Under the pieces are notes generated by a model. That model was given only the letters and a program-made list of their open reading frames with translations. It was not told the origin of the DNA and searched no databases. Of a stretch of 64,000 nt of DNA, positions 47,190-59,445 are shown piece by piece. A program made the translations under genes and the position numbers. Source of the DNA: Sphagnum compactum (Eukaryota > Bryophyta > Sphagnopsida > Sphagnales); the NCBI GenBank assembly GCA_965153455.1, contig OZ234504.1:11470001-11534000 (forward strand). The letters run 5' to 3'. Positions within the stretch are counted from its first letter, which is position 1. Every line of letters starts with the position of its first letter.

Positions 47190-49100
47190 GGGCACATAGG
47201 AAGGCAAACCTTTAGTAGGGCCTTTTTTTGCCTTTGCTCATTTTTGTGCTTTGTGTTGTTTTTCAAGGGTTTTCCTTTCATGTCTCTTCCTTTCTTTAAT
47301 CGATGACACCCATATCCTTGCCCCTACCCATGTCATTGTCCTCATCTTTGATCATTTTGCTTCCTAGTTGGCTTTTATGGGGTTATCTATTCAACTTCGC
47401 AAGTGTTGGGCTTGGGTTCTGTTTGGTTTACCTCCTGGGTTCATCCCTCCTACTGAGTTTTATTGCCCCGTTAGTAGCATTAGGATCCTTGGTGTCCCCT
47501 TCGATTTTATTTCTTTCACTTTTTTTTTGTTGTAAGAAGCTTTAAGTGAAGACGTTTGGCATGTAAACGTGCTTTGAATTTAAGGGACATCCATGTGGCT
47601 TTTGGTATTATTTCTTGATGTTTCACCTAAAGGCCTTCCTTTTTGAATTGGTGTTTCCCCCCCTTCTAGGTTTTTGGAATCAGCTTATTATTTTTTACTC
47701 CACTTTGATGGGAATTTTTTAAAGGCTTTTGGGTCTAGGCTCATTAGAGTGCCCCAAGGCTTTTCTTGTCCATCAATAAGTGGCTCTCACCATTTTTAAT
47801 GGGGGCATAAGGTTGATTTCTTTGAAGGTCATTGCTCTAAGTGCTTATTTAGGGAGTTGGACCTTAGTAACCTTTGTCATAACCTCTAGGTTTTTGTTGG
47901 ATTTTTGCCCGTTTTTGTTGAAGGTGATAGGTGTGAATAGTTCAAAATCCCTCCCTTTCTAAACGCATTTGAAATCAACATAAGAACTTTTTTGCCCAAA
48001 GGCTGTTGCATGTGTCCCCCCTTTTGAACAATTAATTGAGAAAGGTGCAAACGCTTTCAAAAAATCATTTCAAATATATCGCATGACCATTCCTTTACTA
48101 TCATCTTTTTTTGTTTACTTTCTGATTCACATTGAATGTGCTTGAGGTTATGTGCGGGGCCAAGTGTGAAAGCTTGGTTGTTAACTTGCCCAATCATTCT
48201 TTTCTTTTACATGCTTTCAAATGTTATCTTCACTGCATTACACATTTGGTTGGGTCTTTCCCATCCTTTAGACCTTGGGGTATCACACTACATTTGTAGC
48301 CAACCTTTGGATCCTATGGGGATCCACCTTTTTCGTTGTGTGCATTGTGGGGAAAGGATGGCCTTGCATGATGTTGTGCAAGATGCTTTTGTGGCCATTG
48401 CGAAATATGCAAGATTTCATGTCTCGTGAAAGCAAACCCATATCCTTCCACCCCTTGCCCTAAAATCTTTGCATAATCAAGTTAACATTATGTTATTAAT
48501 CAATATTGTTGGCACATTGGTAGATGTTGTCATCTCCCACCCCACTTGAATTGATTTGGTTTCAGGGGCTTCTATTTCTCGTGGAGTTGCAACAACAATT
48601 GCGACTCAAGCGAAGGATGGTCTTTATTGCGATTAATTCCCAATGGACATGTTTCTCCCTCTAGTTGTGCAGGTTTTTGGATGTTTACACCAATAGGTAG
48701 ACAAGTTTTTTCATTGATGTGCTAACATGGCATGGGGAACGCATGGCATTTGAAGCCCTCCTCTTTCAATTTTGTGCACATTTTATAAGCAAAAGGTGTT
48801 AGTGGCATTATAACATGCATAGGCATTCTCTATTTTGAAACATGTTGTTATAGGTGAGGTTTTTTATAGGCTAGGCATCCTTTCATGAGGTACTCCCCTT
48901 TCCCTATTTGATATGCTTTTCGCAACAGGAGGGGGTCAGGAACTTGATGTTCTTTTTGTGGTTCACCCTTTTAGGTGGTTCTTTTGTCTTCTTGGACATG
49001 GATCCTTCCATTTTGTTCCTTGCATTCCCCCTTTTTGGGGTGCTTTGGTCTTTTATGATTGATAAGGTTTTATCATATTTTTTTCCCCTTTTTCTTTTTT
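47190..49100 (+). pseudogene. LINE-like reverse-transcriptase element, copy B (decayed)
   Basis: Plus-strand counterpart of copy A. Readable parts: the RT catalytic box region IDDTHILAPTHV at about 47295-47335; SIQLRKCWAWVLFGLPP; and a C-terminal domain at 48136-48429 with LHIWLGLSHP, a Cys-x9-His-x3-Cys cluster (CSQPLDPMGIHLFRC) and GERMALHDVVQDAF. The 3' tail at 48720-49090 aligns with 41300-40940 of copy A. Stops and frameshifts prevent function. The N-terminal finger and upstream RT of copy A are not found here, so copy B is shorter at its 5' end, as is typical of target-primed LINE copies. Confidence 0.7.
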
Positions 49101-49199
49101 AAAGCAATTCTCTTCTTTGTCATCACATCATTGCACCTATTGTCATGCTTGTTGCACCACTAGTAAGTTATGCACCTCACACCAACTATGTCTTTGCCC

Positions 49200-49500
49200 T
49201 TTTCCTTTTTCTTTTTTTTTGTTTTGGTTTGTGAAATAAAAGCAAAAGCAAAAGCAAAAGGAATAAGGAAAACAAGACAAAAAAATAAAAAAGAAGGAAA
49301 TGAGAATTAAAAAGAAAAAAGATGGACAAAATAGTAGAAGAAGACAAAAAACAATTCTTTGTTTTAATTTTTCTATTTTTTTAATTCCAAGAGAATTTTT
49401 ATTTTATTTTTTTTCAAGAAGAAGAATTCTTTTTTTTTCCCCCTTTTTACTACTTTTTTTTCCCTTTTTTTTCTAAAAACAAGAAGATTTTTTGGATTTT
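49200..49500. repeat. Homopurine/homopyrimidine low-complexity tract
   Basis: A T-rich stretch, then AAAAGC hexanucleotide repeats (49229-49262) and A/G-rich DNA, then again T-rich. It follows the 3' end of LINE copy B and may include its A-rich tail. Confidence 0.7.
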
Positions 49501-52131
49501 TTGGCCTTATTTCTCAAATTGTTTTGTTTTTAAATGTTAAAAGCAATTTTTTTCTATTTTTTCTTAGGTTTATCCTAAAGAAATTTTCTTTTCCTGCTTT
49601 AAGATGAAGAATCTTTTCCCACTTTAAGATCTAAAAGATGAACTTTTTAATTTCATTAATTTCATATTTTTTAAAAAGAATTTGTTTCATTTTCTTTTCT
49701 TTTGTTTAAAAAACTTTAGTCAACAATATGTGTTCATACCCATGTAATTATTTTTGGGTTTGGTTTAGGATTTTCAAACTTGCATGTTAATGTGTATCAT
49801 GTGTTTGATGTAGACTTTGAATAACTATGAAATACTAATTTGTAACCAATGTCATTCAACTCAAATTATATCGCCATTAACGTTACACTCATTAAGGTGG
49901 TTACAACAATAAGAACTTACTAATGAACACATGGCATGTTGACTAATGAAAATAGTTTTAGAAAGGGTCCTCCTGAGGTTAAAGAGTAACACATATATCT
50001 TACTTGGGTTTTTTGGCATAAATAATGGGATGGAATTCATGTTTTTCATTTTTTGAACATTTTAAAAAGTTTTGATGAATGTGATATTTGCATCAATATA
50101 TGCAAGTTTTGTCTTATTGCAGTTGTAACCTCACATTTGTATTATGTTTGCATGTCTTGAATGTGAGCATTGCATTAATATTTTGTTAACATATTGAAAC
50201 ATGTTGCAATATTGCATTATTGCATTAAAAGAATTTCAATAAATATAAAGTTCAATATGAAATATTTACATAGAGTTCACAAAATAAATAAAAATTTGTT
50301 AGCCCAATTTTGCAATTTCCACATTTGATGGTTTATGTAATACCCAGATGTTGGGCATAATATATGCATGTTCAATGAAAAAAATGATGAAAATAAAAAA
50401 ATAAAAAAGAATTTTGATTAAAAATAAGAAAAAAGTTAATTAAAAACAAGAAAAAGGCATTAATATTTAGAAGGAGAAAAAAAATTCAGAAGAATATTTT
50501 TAAATAAATAAATAATTTAAAAGAAGAATAGGAAAAAAAAACTTGCATTTTGGTCTCAAAATACTTAATAATTATTGAGGTGTATTGTATTTGAAATTGA
50601 ATTGTTTTCATATGTAGGTATTGTATTTTGTGATTGGATTTTCAACTATTTTAACTTTTAACAATAACTGCCAAAATATGCAATAATTACATGTGGGTCA
50701 CAAAAGTTGATTTAATTTGCAATACTCATACATATATAGTTGATTTAGTGCAAAACTTTCATATTTTGTATATCATACATTGGCAAATGTTAACATCATG
50801 TAAGTGATAGGTAGATAGGTGGGTGGGTAGGTAAGTAACTAGGTATGTAGGTAAGTAATTCAAAGGTAGGTAAATAGGTAAGTTGGTGGCTAGTAGGTAG
50901 ATTTATACACAAATAAAAAGCAAGTTAGGTCAATAATGTAATTAGGTCAATAGGGTAACCAAAAAAATTTATTAAAAGATTTTATTGAAAAACTAATCGT
51001 TAAGTTAATTCAAAATATATAAAAGTTTTGTCAATCAATATAAGTTTAGCTATGAAAAATAGAACTTTTTTCAAAAGATAAAAATATAATCAAGAAAAGA
51101 TAGAGGTTTAGCCATGAAAAGGTGAAAGTTTTGTCAAGAAATATAGATTTAACCAAGAAGAATTAAAAGTTTTTTCAAATGATAAAAGTTTAACCAAGAA
51201 AAAATAATTCCGAAGCATAACCAGTTTTCCTCACCATTGATACAGTGCTGAAACGTGTTTTCCCCGTTGTTCATTGCCAGTGACATTGACTGCACCACCG
51301 AAAGTGGAACCAGCAAACGGACAAGGGAAAAGCTTGAAAACTAGCGTATCTAGGGACACCCAAACTGGTTACGTACTAGAGAGAGGGGCCAATGGGGGTG
51401 GACTCAGACTCCTACAAGTCCACGGGTGAGCTTGTCAGGGCGACCCTATTGGCATGTTAGCAGCTAGAATTGACCCAGTGGACCTGGTCTCTTACCTTGA
51501 AAGAAGGGATCTGAAATAGTAGAGGCAGGTATTTATGGAGAATCTGATTCAGGCAAATTAGGCAGATTGAGCACAATTGAAGAGGAAGCTCAAATGCCAT
51601 GCTTGATTGTAACACAACCATTCAGAGCATCTCCAGCTCTGTTCAGTATGCGACCCTGCAAAAATATTTCTCATATCCAAGTTTAGTTATTTACTTTTTT
51701 CCAAGAGCACCAATCAGGTTTTTTTGTTTTTTTTCTCCCAATTTCGTGATGTAGCTCAAGTTATGGAGCAGGTGCTAGACTTTGCTATTCCTTTTTACCC
51801 GCCTTCAAAGCAAACTTATGTAAAAATGCTGCGCCAAAACCATTGTGCTGAGCCAAACCGGCATGTTTTGACTTTTATTCTGCTCATTCTAATTTGCAGG
51901 CCCCATACTGAGGACCAGCGGAGTTGCCTTGGGGTAAACTTATCTCATTGTGTTGTCTATGGCTGCTCAAGCTGGTTTCAAGCCTTTCATGAAAATGCTG
52001 GAATTGTCAGCCGGTGTGCATTTTGGTGCTTGTGGTGCTTTTTGTCTGTTGCCTTTTCCCTACCAAAATGAACTGAGGAACTCACTGAAAATTGAAACGG
52101 TGTCACTTACCCAATGTGGCAGGTAAGGTAA
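49501..52131. other. Intergenic DNA
   Basis: 49501-51200 is AT-rich with a GGTA field at 50803-50890. From about 51210 to 52130 the composition shifts to about half GC, with longer open frames (51724-52071, 115 codons) but no recognisable domain. This block may be an unidentified element. Confidence 0.4.
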
Positions 52132-52290
52132 GGCCCCAGGGTTCGGGCATTACTGAAATTAGGGGCCTAGGATAATGCCGTACCTGAGTCCAGGCCCCAT
52201 TTTGTAATTTGTAAAAGCCCCAGTGTAGGGGCATTCCTGAAGCAAGGGGCCTATGACAAGGTGGCACCTTTGTACATGGCTTTGTGATCC
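52132..52290 (+). repeat. Two-copy 84-bp tandem repeat
   Basis: Copies begin near 52132 and 52216. Each holds GCCCCAG..T..GGGCATT, CTGAA, AGGGGCCTA, and a final GG(C)ACCT-like word. About 75 percent identical by eye. Confidence 0.65.
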
Positions 52291-52811
52291 AGTGTTTTTT
52301 TTTTTTCTGGCAAAAAATTGCCAGATTTCTACTTTAAAAAAACCTTGCCTCCAACTTCAAAGGAAAAAAAAGGGGGTTTCCAATGTAAATCGCCTAAAAG
52401 CATAAAGCGTTGACTAGGAACAACTAGATTTCGATGGACTGCCAACCTAGATTAGCTCTCTAAAACCCTAGATCCTTTTAGAATGTCACCAAATTGTGAG
52501 AAGTGAGGCCATTGATGTCGTCAAACAATCACATGTTGACAATCGACATAGCCCATATGCTCCAAACCCTAAATTGTTGTCGCAAAGTTTCGTGCATCAT
52601 TTGCCTCTGCTTCCCAAAGCTTTTGTTTTCTTTTGTTTTCTTTTGTTTCCTCTCCTCGTCAATCAACGACTCTCGTGGTACACCATCGCCAATCGACTCT
52701 CTTTTGTGATGCACCATCACCATAGCTATAAAGAGCCATTTGTAGTCACAAACATTTCATCTTCAATGCTACTTGAAGGTGTGCACCGCACATCAAATGT
52801 GCTTCACCACT

Positions 52812-52922
52812 AGGCATCATATCTTTGTGCTTAGGAGTCTATGTTTCAACAACGGGCATCAAATCTTTGTGCTCAGGAGTCTATGTTTCAACAATGGGCA
52901 TCAAATCTTTGTGCTCGAGAAT
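52812..52922 (+). repeat. 42-bp tandem repeat, about 2.6 copies
   Basis: GGGCATCAAATCTTTGTGCT followed by CAGGAGTCTATGTTTCAACA; units start at 52812, 52854 and 52896. The last is cut short. Nearly identical units point to a recent expansion. Confidence 0.9.
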
Positions 52923-53199
52923 TGAGAAGTAGCGTTTGCATTCAAATTCCAACTAGCAAACCTCCTATCGACAAAAGGAAAATATTTATTTCCTTTGCCT
53001 TAATAGCTTGAAATGTAGTTTTTTGAAAGATTTTGTGTGCAACGATTTTGGTTGTTATTAATCAGGGATTATACAAATGTTGCAGGAGTTTGTCAAGTAA
53101 TGGGTTTAATTGTGTTTAATGAGTTAAAGCTTGAGGATTTTTTCGAAGCTTTTGTGGACAAGATCCTAAGGGCATCCATAACACCAATTGTTCAATTCT

Positions 53200-54950
53200 A
53201 AATAATTCATTAAGGTTTCATGATATCTGCAATTGTTCACCCACATTACAACCACCATAGGGGAATTGAAGGAGGATCCATTCCAAGGGTACATGTACTC
53301 AAGGGGTTAGATTTTTGTACCCTACTTGACATTTGTTTTCTTGTTATAAATTTCTTGGGTTTTTGTTTGAAAGAGGTTCTAAGTCTATTTTGTTCCCAAA
53401 AATGTAATTGCAACTCAATTGATTATGTCATTTCGGTTCAAGTTCCCATTAGAAAATTACGGTTTGCAAATTGGAGTTTCATGCCTATCTTGTTTCTAGC
53501 AATCCATCTACAACTTCAGTCTGCCATCCCATAGTTTGCAAGGTTCGCATTGGAAATTTAGGGTTTGCAATCTTAAAATTTCATATCTATCTTGTTCTAA
53601 CTATTCATTTGCAACTTGAGCTTATCATTCCAAAGTCTAAAAGGTTTCCAACATTGTTTTAAGGTTGGAAATTGGAATATCATATTCGTCTTGTTTCCAA
53701 TAGTGCATTTCCAACTTGAGTTTGCCACTCCAAAGTCGTCAGATTTGCATTCTAGGTTTAAGGTCTACACATTGGAATTTCATGTCTGTCTTGTTTCCAA
53801 AATCCATTTACAACTTCAGTTTACCATCCCACAATTTGCAAGGTTCCCATTAAAAATTTAGGGTTTGTAATCTTGGAGTTTCATATTTATCTTGTTTTAA
53901 CTATGCATTTGCAACTTGATCTTGTCATTTCAGAGTTTGGAAAGTTTCTAGCATTGTTTTAGGGTTTGCAAATTGGAATATCCTATCTATCTTATTTTCA
54001 ATAATGCATTTCCAGCTTGAATTTACCATTCCAAAGTTTTCAGGTTTCAATTCCAAGTTTAAGGTTTGCAGATTGGAGTTTTCATATTTGTCTTATTCCC
54101 AACAATTTATATGCCATTTGAATTTTCATTCCACAACCTACAAGGTCCTCAAATGGGAAGCTTTGAAATTTAGGGGTTGTAATTTGGTGTTTATAAATAT
54201 GTTTTGTTTCCAATAATCTATCGACCATTTGTGTTTGATAGTTTAGAATGTATCAAATTTCCACTTGAGGTTTAGGGTTTACAAATTTAGGAGTTCCCAT
54301 ATCTATTTTATTTCCAACATATATTTGCCACTTGAATATTTTGTTCCAAAGTGTGTGAGTTTCCATATCTACTTTGTTTCCAAGAATTTATCTACCACTT
54401 GAGTTTAATAATTTAAAGTGTGTTAGATTTTTGCTTGAGGTTTAGGGTTTATAAATTCAACAATTCCCATATTTGTCTTGTTTCCAACATATATTTGCAA
54501 CTTGAGTGTTTCATTCGAAAGTTTGTAAGTTTCCATATTTGTTTTGTTTCCAAGAATCTATCTACCACTTGAATATAACAATCTAGAATGTGTCAAATTT
54601 TCACTCAAGGTCTAAGGTTTGCAAATTTAAGAGTTCCCATATATGTCTTGTTTCCAAGAATCTATCTATTGCTTAAGTCTAATAATTTAGAGTGTGTTAG
54701 GTTTTTGCTTGCGGTTTAAGGTTTGCAAATTCAAGAGTTTGGGCCATATATGTCTTCTTTCCAAAGTTGCATTTGCCATTTGAATCTGATAGTCCAAAGT
54801 CTATCAAGATTCCATTTGAGGTTTACGGTTTGCAAATTGGATTTTCGCATTTGTTTTGTTTCCAACAATCTATCCACTTGAGTATAAAATTTTAGAATCT
54901 ATCAAGTTTCCACACTACCTTTAGATCTTCCATAATCTTTTAAATTCAAG
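53200..54950 (+). repeat. Minisatellite with 300-bp higher-order units
   Basis: About 1.75 kb of degenerate units near 100 bp. The unit runs ATTGGAGTTTCATAT, CTTGTTTCCAACAAT, CCATTTGCAACTTGAG, CATTCCAAAG, then AGGTTTCCATT..AAATTTAGGG. Units resemble every third neighbour best: the block starting near 53471 recurs near 53772 and 54072, giving a period of about 300-301 bp. The word TTTAGGGTTT occurs at 53557, 53857, 53958, 54271 and 54441. From about 54230 on the unit changes to longer forms (about 130-170 bp). Open frames inside it are by-products. Confidence 0.85.
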
Positions 54951-54966
54951 TATTTCTTTTTCTAAC

Positions 54967-56370
54967 ATGAACCCTATTGTGGGTGGGCCTCTTTTAATTT
55001 ATGATCCTAATGTTGCTTCTTCTTCTCATGGTCTTCAAAGGTCATCCCTTCCTTTTTTTTCACCATGCAAATTTGATTTTTCAAATGTACATCATGATGA
55101 CGATGTTATGTTTTTGGATGAGTTTGACCCCACTCCTAAAATAGATCTATTCATTGTCCCATCTAAACCAACAATATAATAAAAAACTATGATGCATCTA
55201 GAAAATTTCAATATTCTTGAACTATAAAACTACCATGGGAAAAATTCTATTTAGGTTCAAATGGCAACCTACACATTATTAAATGTAAGATCTACAGTGA
55301 GGTGGAAAGGAAGGATAAGTACTTGTTACTAAGTGGGATTCATTCTATAAGCATGCAGGTCGAAGGAAAGTTGAAAGGAACTTGGAACTAATGTGAAGAA
55401 GGGGGACTGGTATCATTTTAAAGATTATGAACATGCTAAGAACTGTAAATTGCTTGCTTCTCATGGCCATGGAAGTGTTGCTATGGGTAACTTGCAAATG
55501 GAGTGACAAAAGGTAATTAAAAAAAGGTTGTCCAATTTGCCATAGTCTTACATTTATTGCACCAAGGCTATCCCATGCAAAAATATGAAGCAATCAAACC
55601 ACCGTATGAATTCTTGGCAATGCCAAAAAAATAGCAAAAAACATTGGAATGATAATTTTAGCTGGAAAATGGCAAAATTCATGCATTAGTAAGTGATGAG
55701 GGCAACTAAAGCAACAGTGGGGGTTGTTTGGTACGTTGTTTTAAGTTGTGATGAAGTGTTTATAGTTGACAACCAATCTTGGTTGTCTACTCACTACTAT
55801 GTAGTGCAAAATTAGGTAAGGATCCCAGTTTTCATATCTTTGGATAGAATGTTTGAAGGTTCATGTAGTGATAACCTGGCCAAGGTCATTATGGAGGCGT
55901 TGACAATTGGTGGGGGGTTGCTAAGAAATCAGATTGCCCAAAAGTTCATATGCTTTGGGGGTAATGGTGGTAATGTATTTCAAGGCAAAAAAAATGGTGT
56001 TAGAAAACATATTCATGACACCTATGCCCCTCATTCTATTAGGTCCACTGTATGGCCCATTACACTAATTTGGTTGGTCAAACATTGTCAGGATTGCCTT
56101 TGGTGGTGCAGGTTGATAGTTTGTTGCAATGTTTATATTTTTATTTTGCCCACTCACCGAAAAAGCATTTGGATTTCACTAAGATTTCAGAAGTCAAAGG
56201 GGAACAAAATTCTTTGGAATGTGAAAACAAGGTGGATTTTGATGTTGAAGCCCTATTAAAGAGTTACATGGCAAAATGTATAACTCTGCTTATGAAGATG
56301 TCATTAGACAATCCTACACACCAACAATCTAAGCCTTGGGATAAGATTTTGTGTGCAATCAACCTATGAT
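54967..56370 (+). pseudogene. Second hAT-like transposase relic
   Basis: Decayed coding sequence reading, in order, an N-terminal part at 54967-55179 with an acidic block, a KHAGRRKVERNL-like stretch around 55350, then at 55840-56259 DNLAKVIMEALTIGGGL and QIAQKFICFGGNG..VFQG. One frameshift leads to HYTNLVGQTLSGLPLV and LLQCLYFYFAHSPKKHLDF at 56052-56369. These match a plant family of hAT/zinc-finger-MYM-like transposase proteins that I recognise by wording. The acidic residue I expect in the CFGxDG motif is Asn or Gly here. Stops in the middle (55200-55830) and the frameshift make it dead. It is distinct in sequence from the relic at 24-35 kb. Confidence 0.6.
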
Positions 56371-57229
56371 ATAATAAACCCATGTATCATTTGATTGTGA
56401 AAAAATTCACAAGGGAAAAACATATGTGTATTCAATGAACGATCCCCATAAGCCAAGATATTAAAAACAGGTGTGATGAGCTCCCCATGTTGGGTGTAGC
56501 CCACACAAAGACTAAGCCTTAGACACATGGGTGATCACTGCCCAAAACAGACATCAAGATAAAATTGTTGTTTCCCATGTTAAATTTTGTTCATGATGAA
56601 TATTTCATTTGAACCTTTTATTGAAGCATTTGCGCTTGTAGTGGTGTCTTTTTCTTGTTTTACATTGTCCATCAAGATGAAACTGTTATTTATTATCTAA
56701 CATTTTTGTGTCAATTTTTTTTCTTTGGAAGCTTTAAATGGAGTTTAGTTTTCAAGCTTCTCAATTGTTGTCCATTATTCATAGTATCAATTTACATGTT
56801 GATGTTATTGACAAGAATCAATGGATTTGCAAAATAAATTTGCTATTGTTAGCATTATCAATTTAATTGATCAAGTGCATATGTAGGAGTCAGTCAATTG
56901 TGACCAAAATGTGGACAACATTGATCATGTTTCAAAAGCAACATATTAATAAGAATTTCACCCATCTCAATGAGAAATTCTATAAAATAAGCCTAAAATA
57001 AGGTGTCACGTCTAGTTATCTTACTAGCCTTGGTAATCTACTTGTCAAATGGTCACAAAAATTAATGATCTTGATATGATGTCCAAAATCTATATCAATT
57101 TTCATACTAGTTTTGATTATTTTCTTGATGCTTGTGACAACATTTCTCATTTTGAAAAAACTCTTATGAATTTTCAAGACTACTTACTTAGGGTGAAGGT
57201 GTAATGAAAAAGAAAGTTATTATTAATCT
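56371..57229. other. AT-rich spacer
   Basis: No gene or clear repeat seen. Confidence 0.5.
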
Positions 57230-57480
57230 TGAATTGTTTGTTACATTGTACATAAATTCGTATTTTGAAGTTACTACCAAGTAGTGTAAGAAACATTATG
57301 GTTGTATTCAAGAACTCAAGAAAATGCCTTACATTCCATAATTGTGGTTAGAAGGGTCATTAGTCACAAGAATGTCCGTGTGATCCTACTAAAATTGTTG
57401 TTACAAAAATTGAAGTAAATCCTATCCATTTTGAAAGTGTTGATTTTGATACTACTTGTTCCATATTTGAAAATGCATAT
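57230..57480 (+). pseudogene. Possible zinc-knuckle protein relic
   Basis: Around 57330-57375 one frame reads FHNCG, stop, KGH, stop, SQEC, which fits a CCHC knuckle (C-x4-H-x4-C) with the first Cys replaced and two stops. It continues open as DPTKIVVTKIEVNPI. Probably a fragment of a retroelement Gag or similar protein; weak evidence. Confidence 0.25.
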
Positions 57481-57849
57481 GATGTTTGATTTGCAAATTG
57501 AAATGTGATTGATCATATGAATAATGAGCTCGACTTGTTTTTATTTTCATTCCAAGGTTGTTATATGTCATTGAAAATATCACCTATAAGTTCGTGGCTA
57601 TAGAAACATTTAAATTACATGTGTGATTCATAACCATACAAAACTTGCTATTATCAAATGTGTTTTCTACATTCCCAACCTTGGGGAAAGTCTTTTGTAT
57701 ATAAATATCAAACTACTAATAAGAATATGGATACCCTTTAGAGTAAAAATTATTACAAGATGATTACCAAGAATAGTGATAGCAAAGTTAAGATGATTGG
57801 AAATGTAACAAGGAGACATGAATCTTGACATTTTTACTTTGTTCATGTG

Positions 57850-58330
57850 CTTAAGGCATGCACAAGCTCACAAGCACTTGATTCAAAAAAAAAACATGTT
57901 CATAAGTAGATCATCCAAAATGGCTATCAGTCAATAAGTGTGTGGGGGAATAGTTTCAAATTAACATATATGCAAAATGTGGGAGCCTTGAGGATGTTGT
58001 TAGCATGTTCAACATGATGCATTCACATGATGTATATTTTCTCCTTGAATGTTTTCATATCAAGACAAGTGAGATGTGGTTAGCAATAAAAGGTATTGGA
58101 ATTATTCCAATAAATGCAATGTGAAGGTGTGTAGCCAAACTATATGACATTTGTTGAGGTATTGAATGCATGTGCCAATGTAGGTGCACATGAAAAGGCC
58201 ATGTTGTGCCTACTAAGAGCACATCATTAAATGCCATTATGAGTAAAATAAATATGTGGGAAGAAGTAGCCTTGGGGATATGGGGGCAAGTATGATTGGG
58301 TGGTACCACTTGGAAAAATCACACTTGAAA
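57850..58330 (+). pseudogene. Pentatricopeptide-repeat (PPR) protein relic
   Basis: The plus strand holds decayed PPR repeats: around 57856-57925 an ACTSSQALD..KHVHK-like stretch, then at about 57970-58030 YAKCGSLEDVVSMFN, and about 58075-58190 a MWLAIKGIGIIP / LNACANVGAHEKG-like stretch in shifting frames. Near 58240-58280 comes INMWEEVA, as in the E-type tail after the repeats. PPR proteins bind organellar RNA for editing and splicing. Stops and frameshifts throughout show this copy is dead. No introns are evident, so it may be a retrocopy or a fragment of an intronless gene. Confidence 0.55.
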
Positions 58331-59340
58331 TTTTAGGGAGGAAATCAATTTCAAGAACAATTTGTGATGTAATAATTCATTAATTTATTTGCATTTTTAT
58401 ATTAAGCAAATGCATCTAGACTATTCTATTGACCCATGTTAATCAAATTTGGACATATTTTCGTGTTGAATTTTTGATTGATATATAACTCAATTCAATA
58501 AAAATAGATGAACTTCATCCAATCCATCACCATCACATTAAAACACTATTAGTATTGTTATGCCACCTTTTAGTATTCTACAACATTCATCCTTGTCATT
58601 AATGGACTCCTAAATTATTTAAAATTTGTAATGTTTTTGTTTCACATGAGGTCAAACTAATGGATCCTTATTTGTGCCTAATTCAAACTAATTAATTAAT
58701 CTATATACATGAGTTCAAATAATTCCTTAGTCAAAAGATTTTCATCCATGCATAGGGTTCATAAGAATTATTATTTACTTATCATATATATATATATATA
58801 TGTATATATATTCCATCTTTCTACCCTTTGTTGTAATTGATGATTTTTCTTATGGTGAATTTTCACTATTTTGCGATTTAAATTTTTTTTGCCACAATTG
58901 CTTATAATATGAAAAGGTGTTAAAAAATTTCTACTTTCATGTTTCAATGAATATTGCCAAATTTGGCTAAATATATTTATGAATGATTGCTACTTGAGGA
59001 ATATCACAAAATTATAAAATAATAATAATCACTAGTCATAACCAATTTTTTTTTCTTTTTATTTTTTATTTTTCAAAAAAGAATAGATGACAAGCATCCC
59101 AAGCTAGATGTAGCATTTATTGGTGACATTAAAAAAAGTAGTATTTTTGCCAAATAGCAGCAAAATGGCAACATTTCTTCAAAAAAACCATTTTTTCCCT
59201 TGTTGTTTTGGCGAATTATTTTGTGATAAAAATTAGGCATATGTGCTCCAAATTCTAAAATATGTGACAAAATACTCCAGTTATTTATTTATTTATTTGT
59301 ATATATTTATATTGCCACCAAAAAAAACACCGGATGCATG
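58331..59340. other. AT-rich spacer
   Basis: No gene. Includes an AT microsatellite at 58784-58811 and a TTTA run at 59281-59300. Confidence 0.6.
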
Positions 59341-59347
59341 CATGGAT

Positions 59348-59445
59348 TGATCCTCATCCGGATTTTAGGGTTTTGGAGTCCCGAGAGGCTGGATGGATGG
59401 ATGGATGATCCTCATCTGGATTTTAGGGTTTTGGAGTCCGAGAGA
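59348..59445 (+). promoter_or_regulatory. Duplicated telobox module upstream of MIC60
   Basis: A 58-bp tandem duplication: GATCCTCATC.GGATTTTAGG continuing GTTTTGGAGTC, starting at 59349 and 59407, separated by GGAT tetranucleotides. Each copy carries TTAGGGTTT (59365-59373 and 59423-59431), the reverse complement of the plant telobox AAACCCTAA, a known element in promoters of growth-related and translation genes. It lies about 0.95 kb before the MIC60 start codon and probably just upstream of its transcript. Confidence 0.55.

Noticed and set aside
53471-54216. Overlapping open frames of 63-81 codons with repeated residues
   Set aside because: They are by-products of the 100/300-bp minisatellite.
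53200-54950. CRISPR-like spaced repeats
   Set aside because: Units are adjacent and degenerate, with no constant repeat and unique spacers, and the genome is a plant nuclear one.
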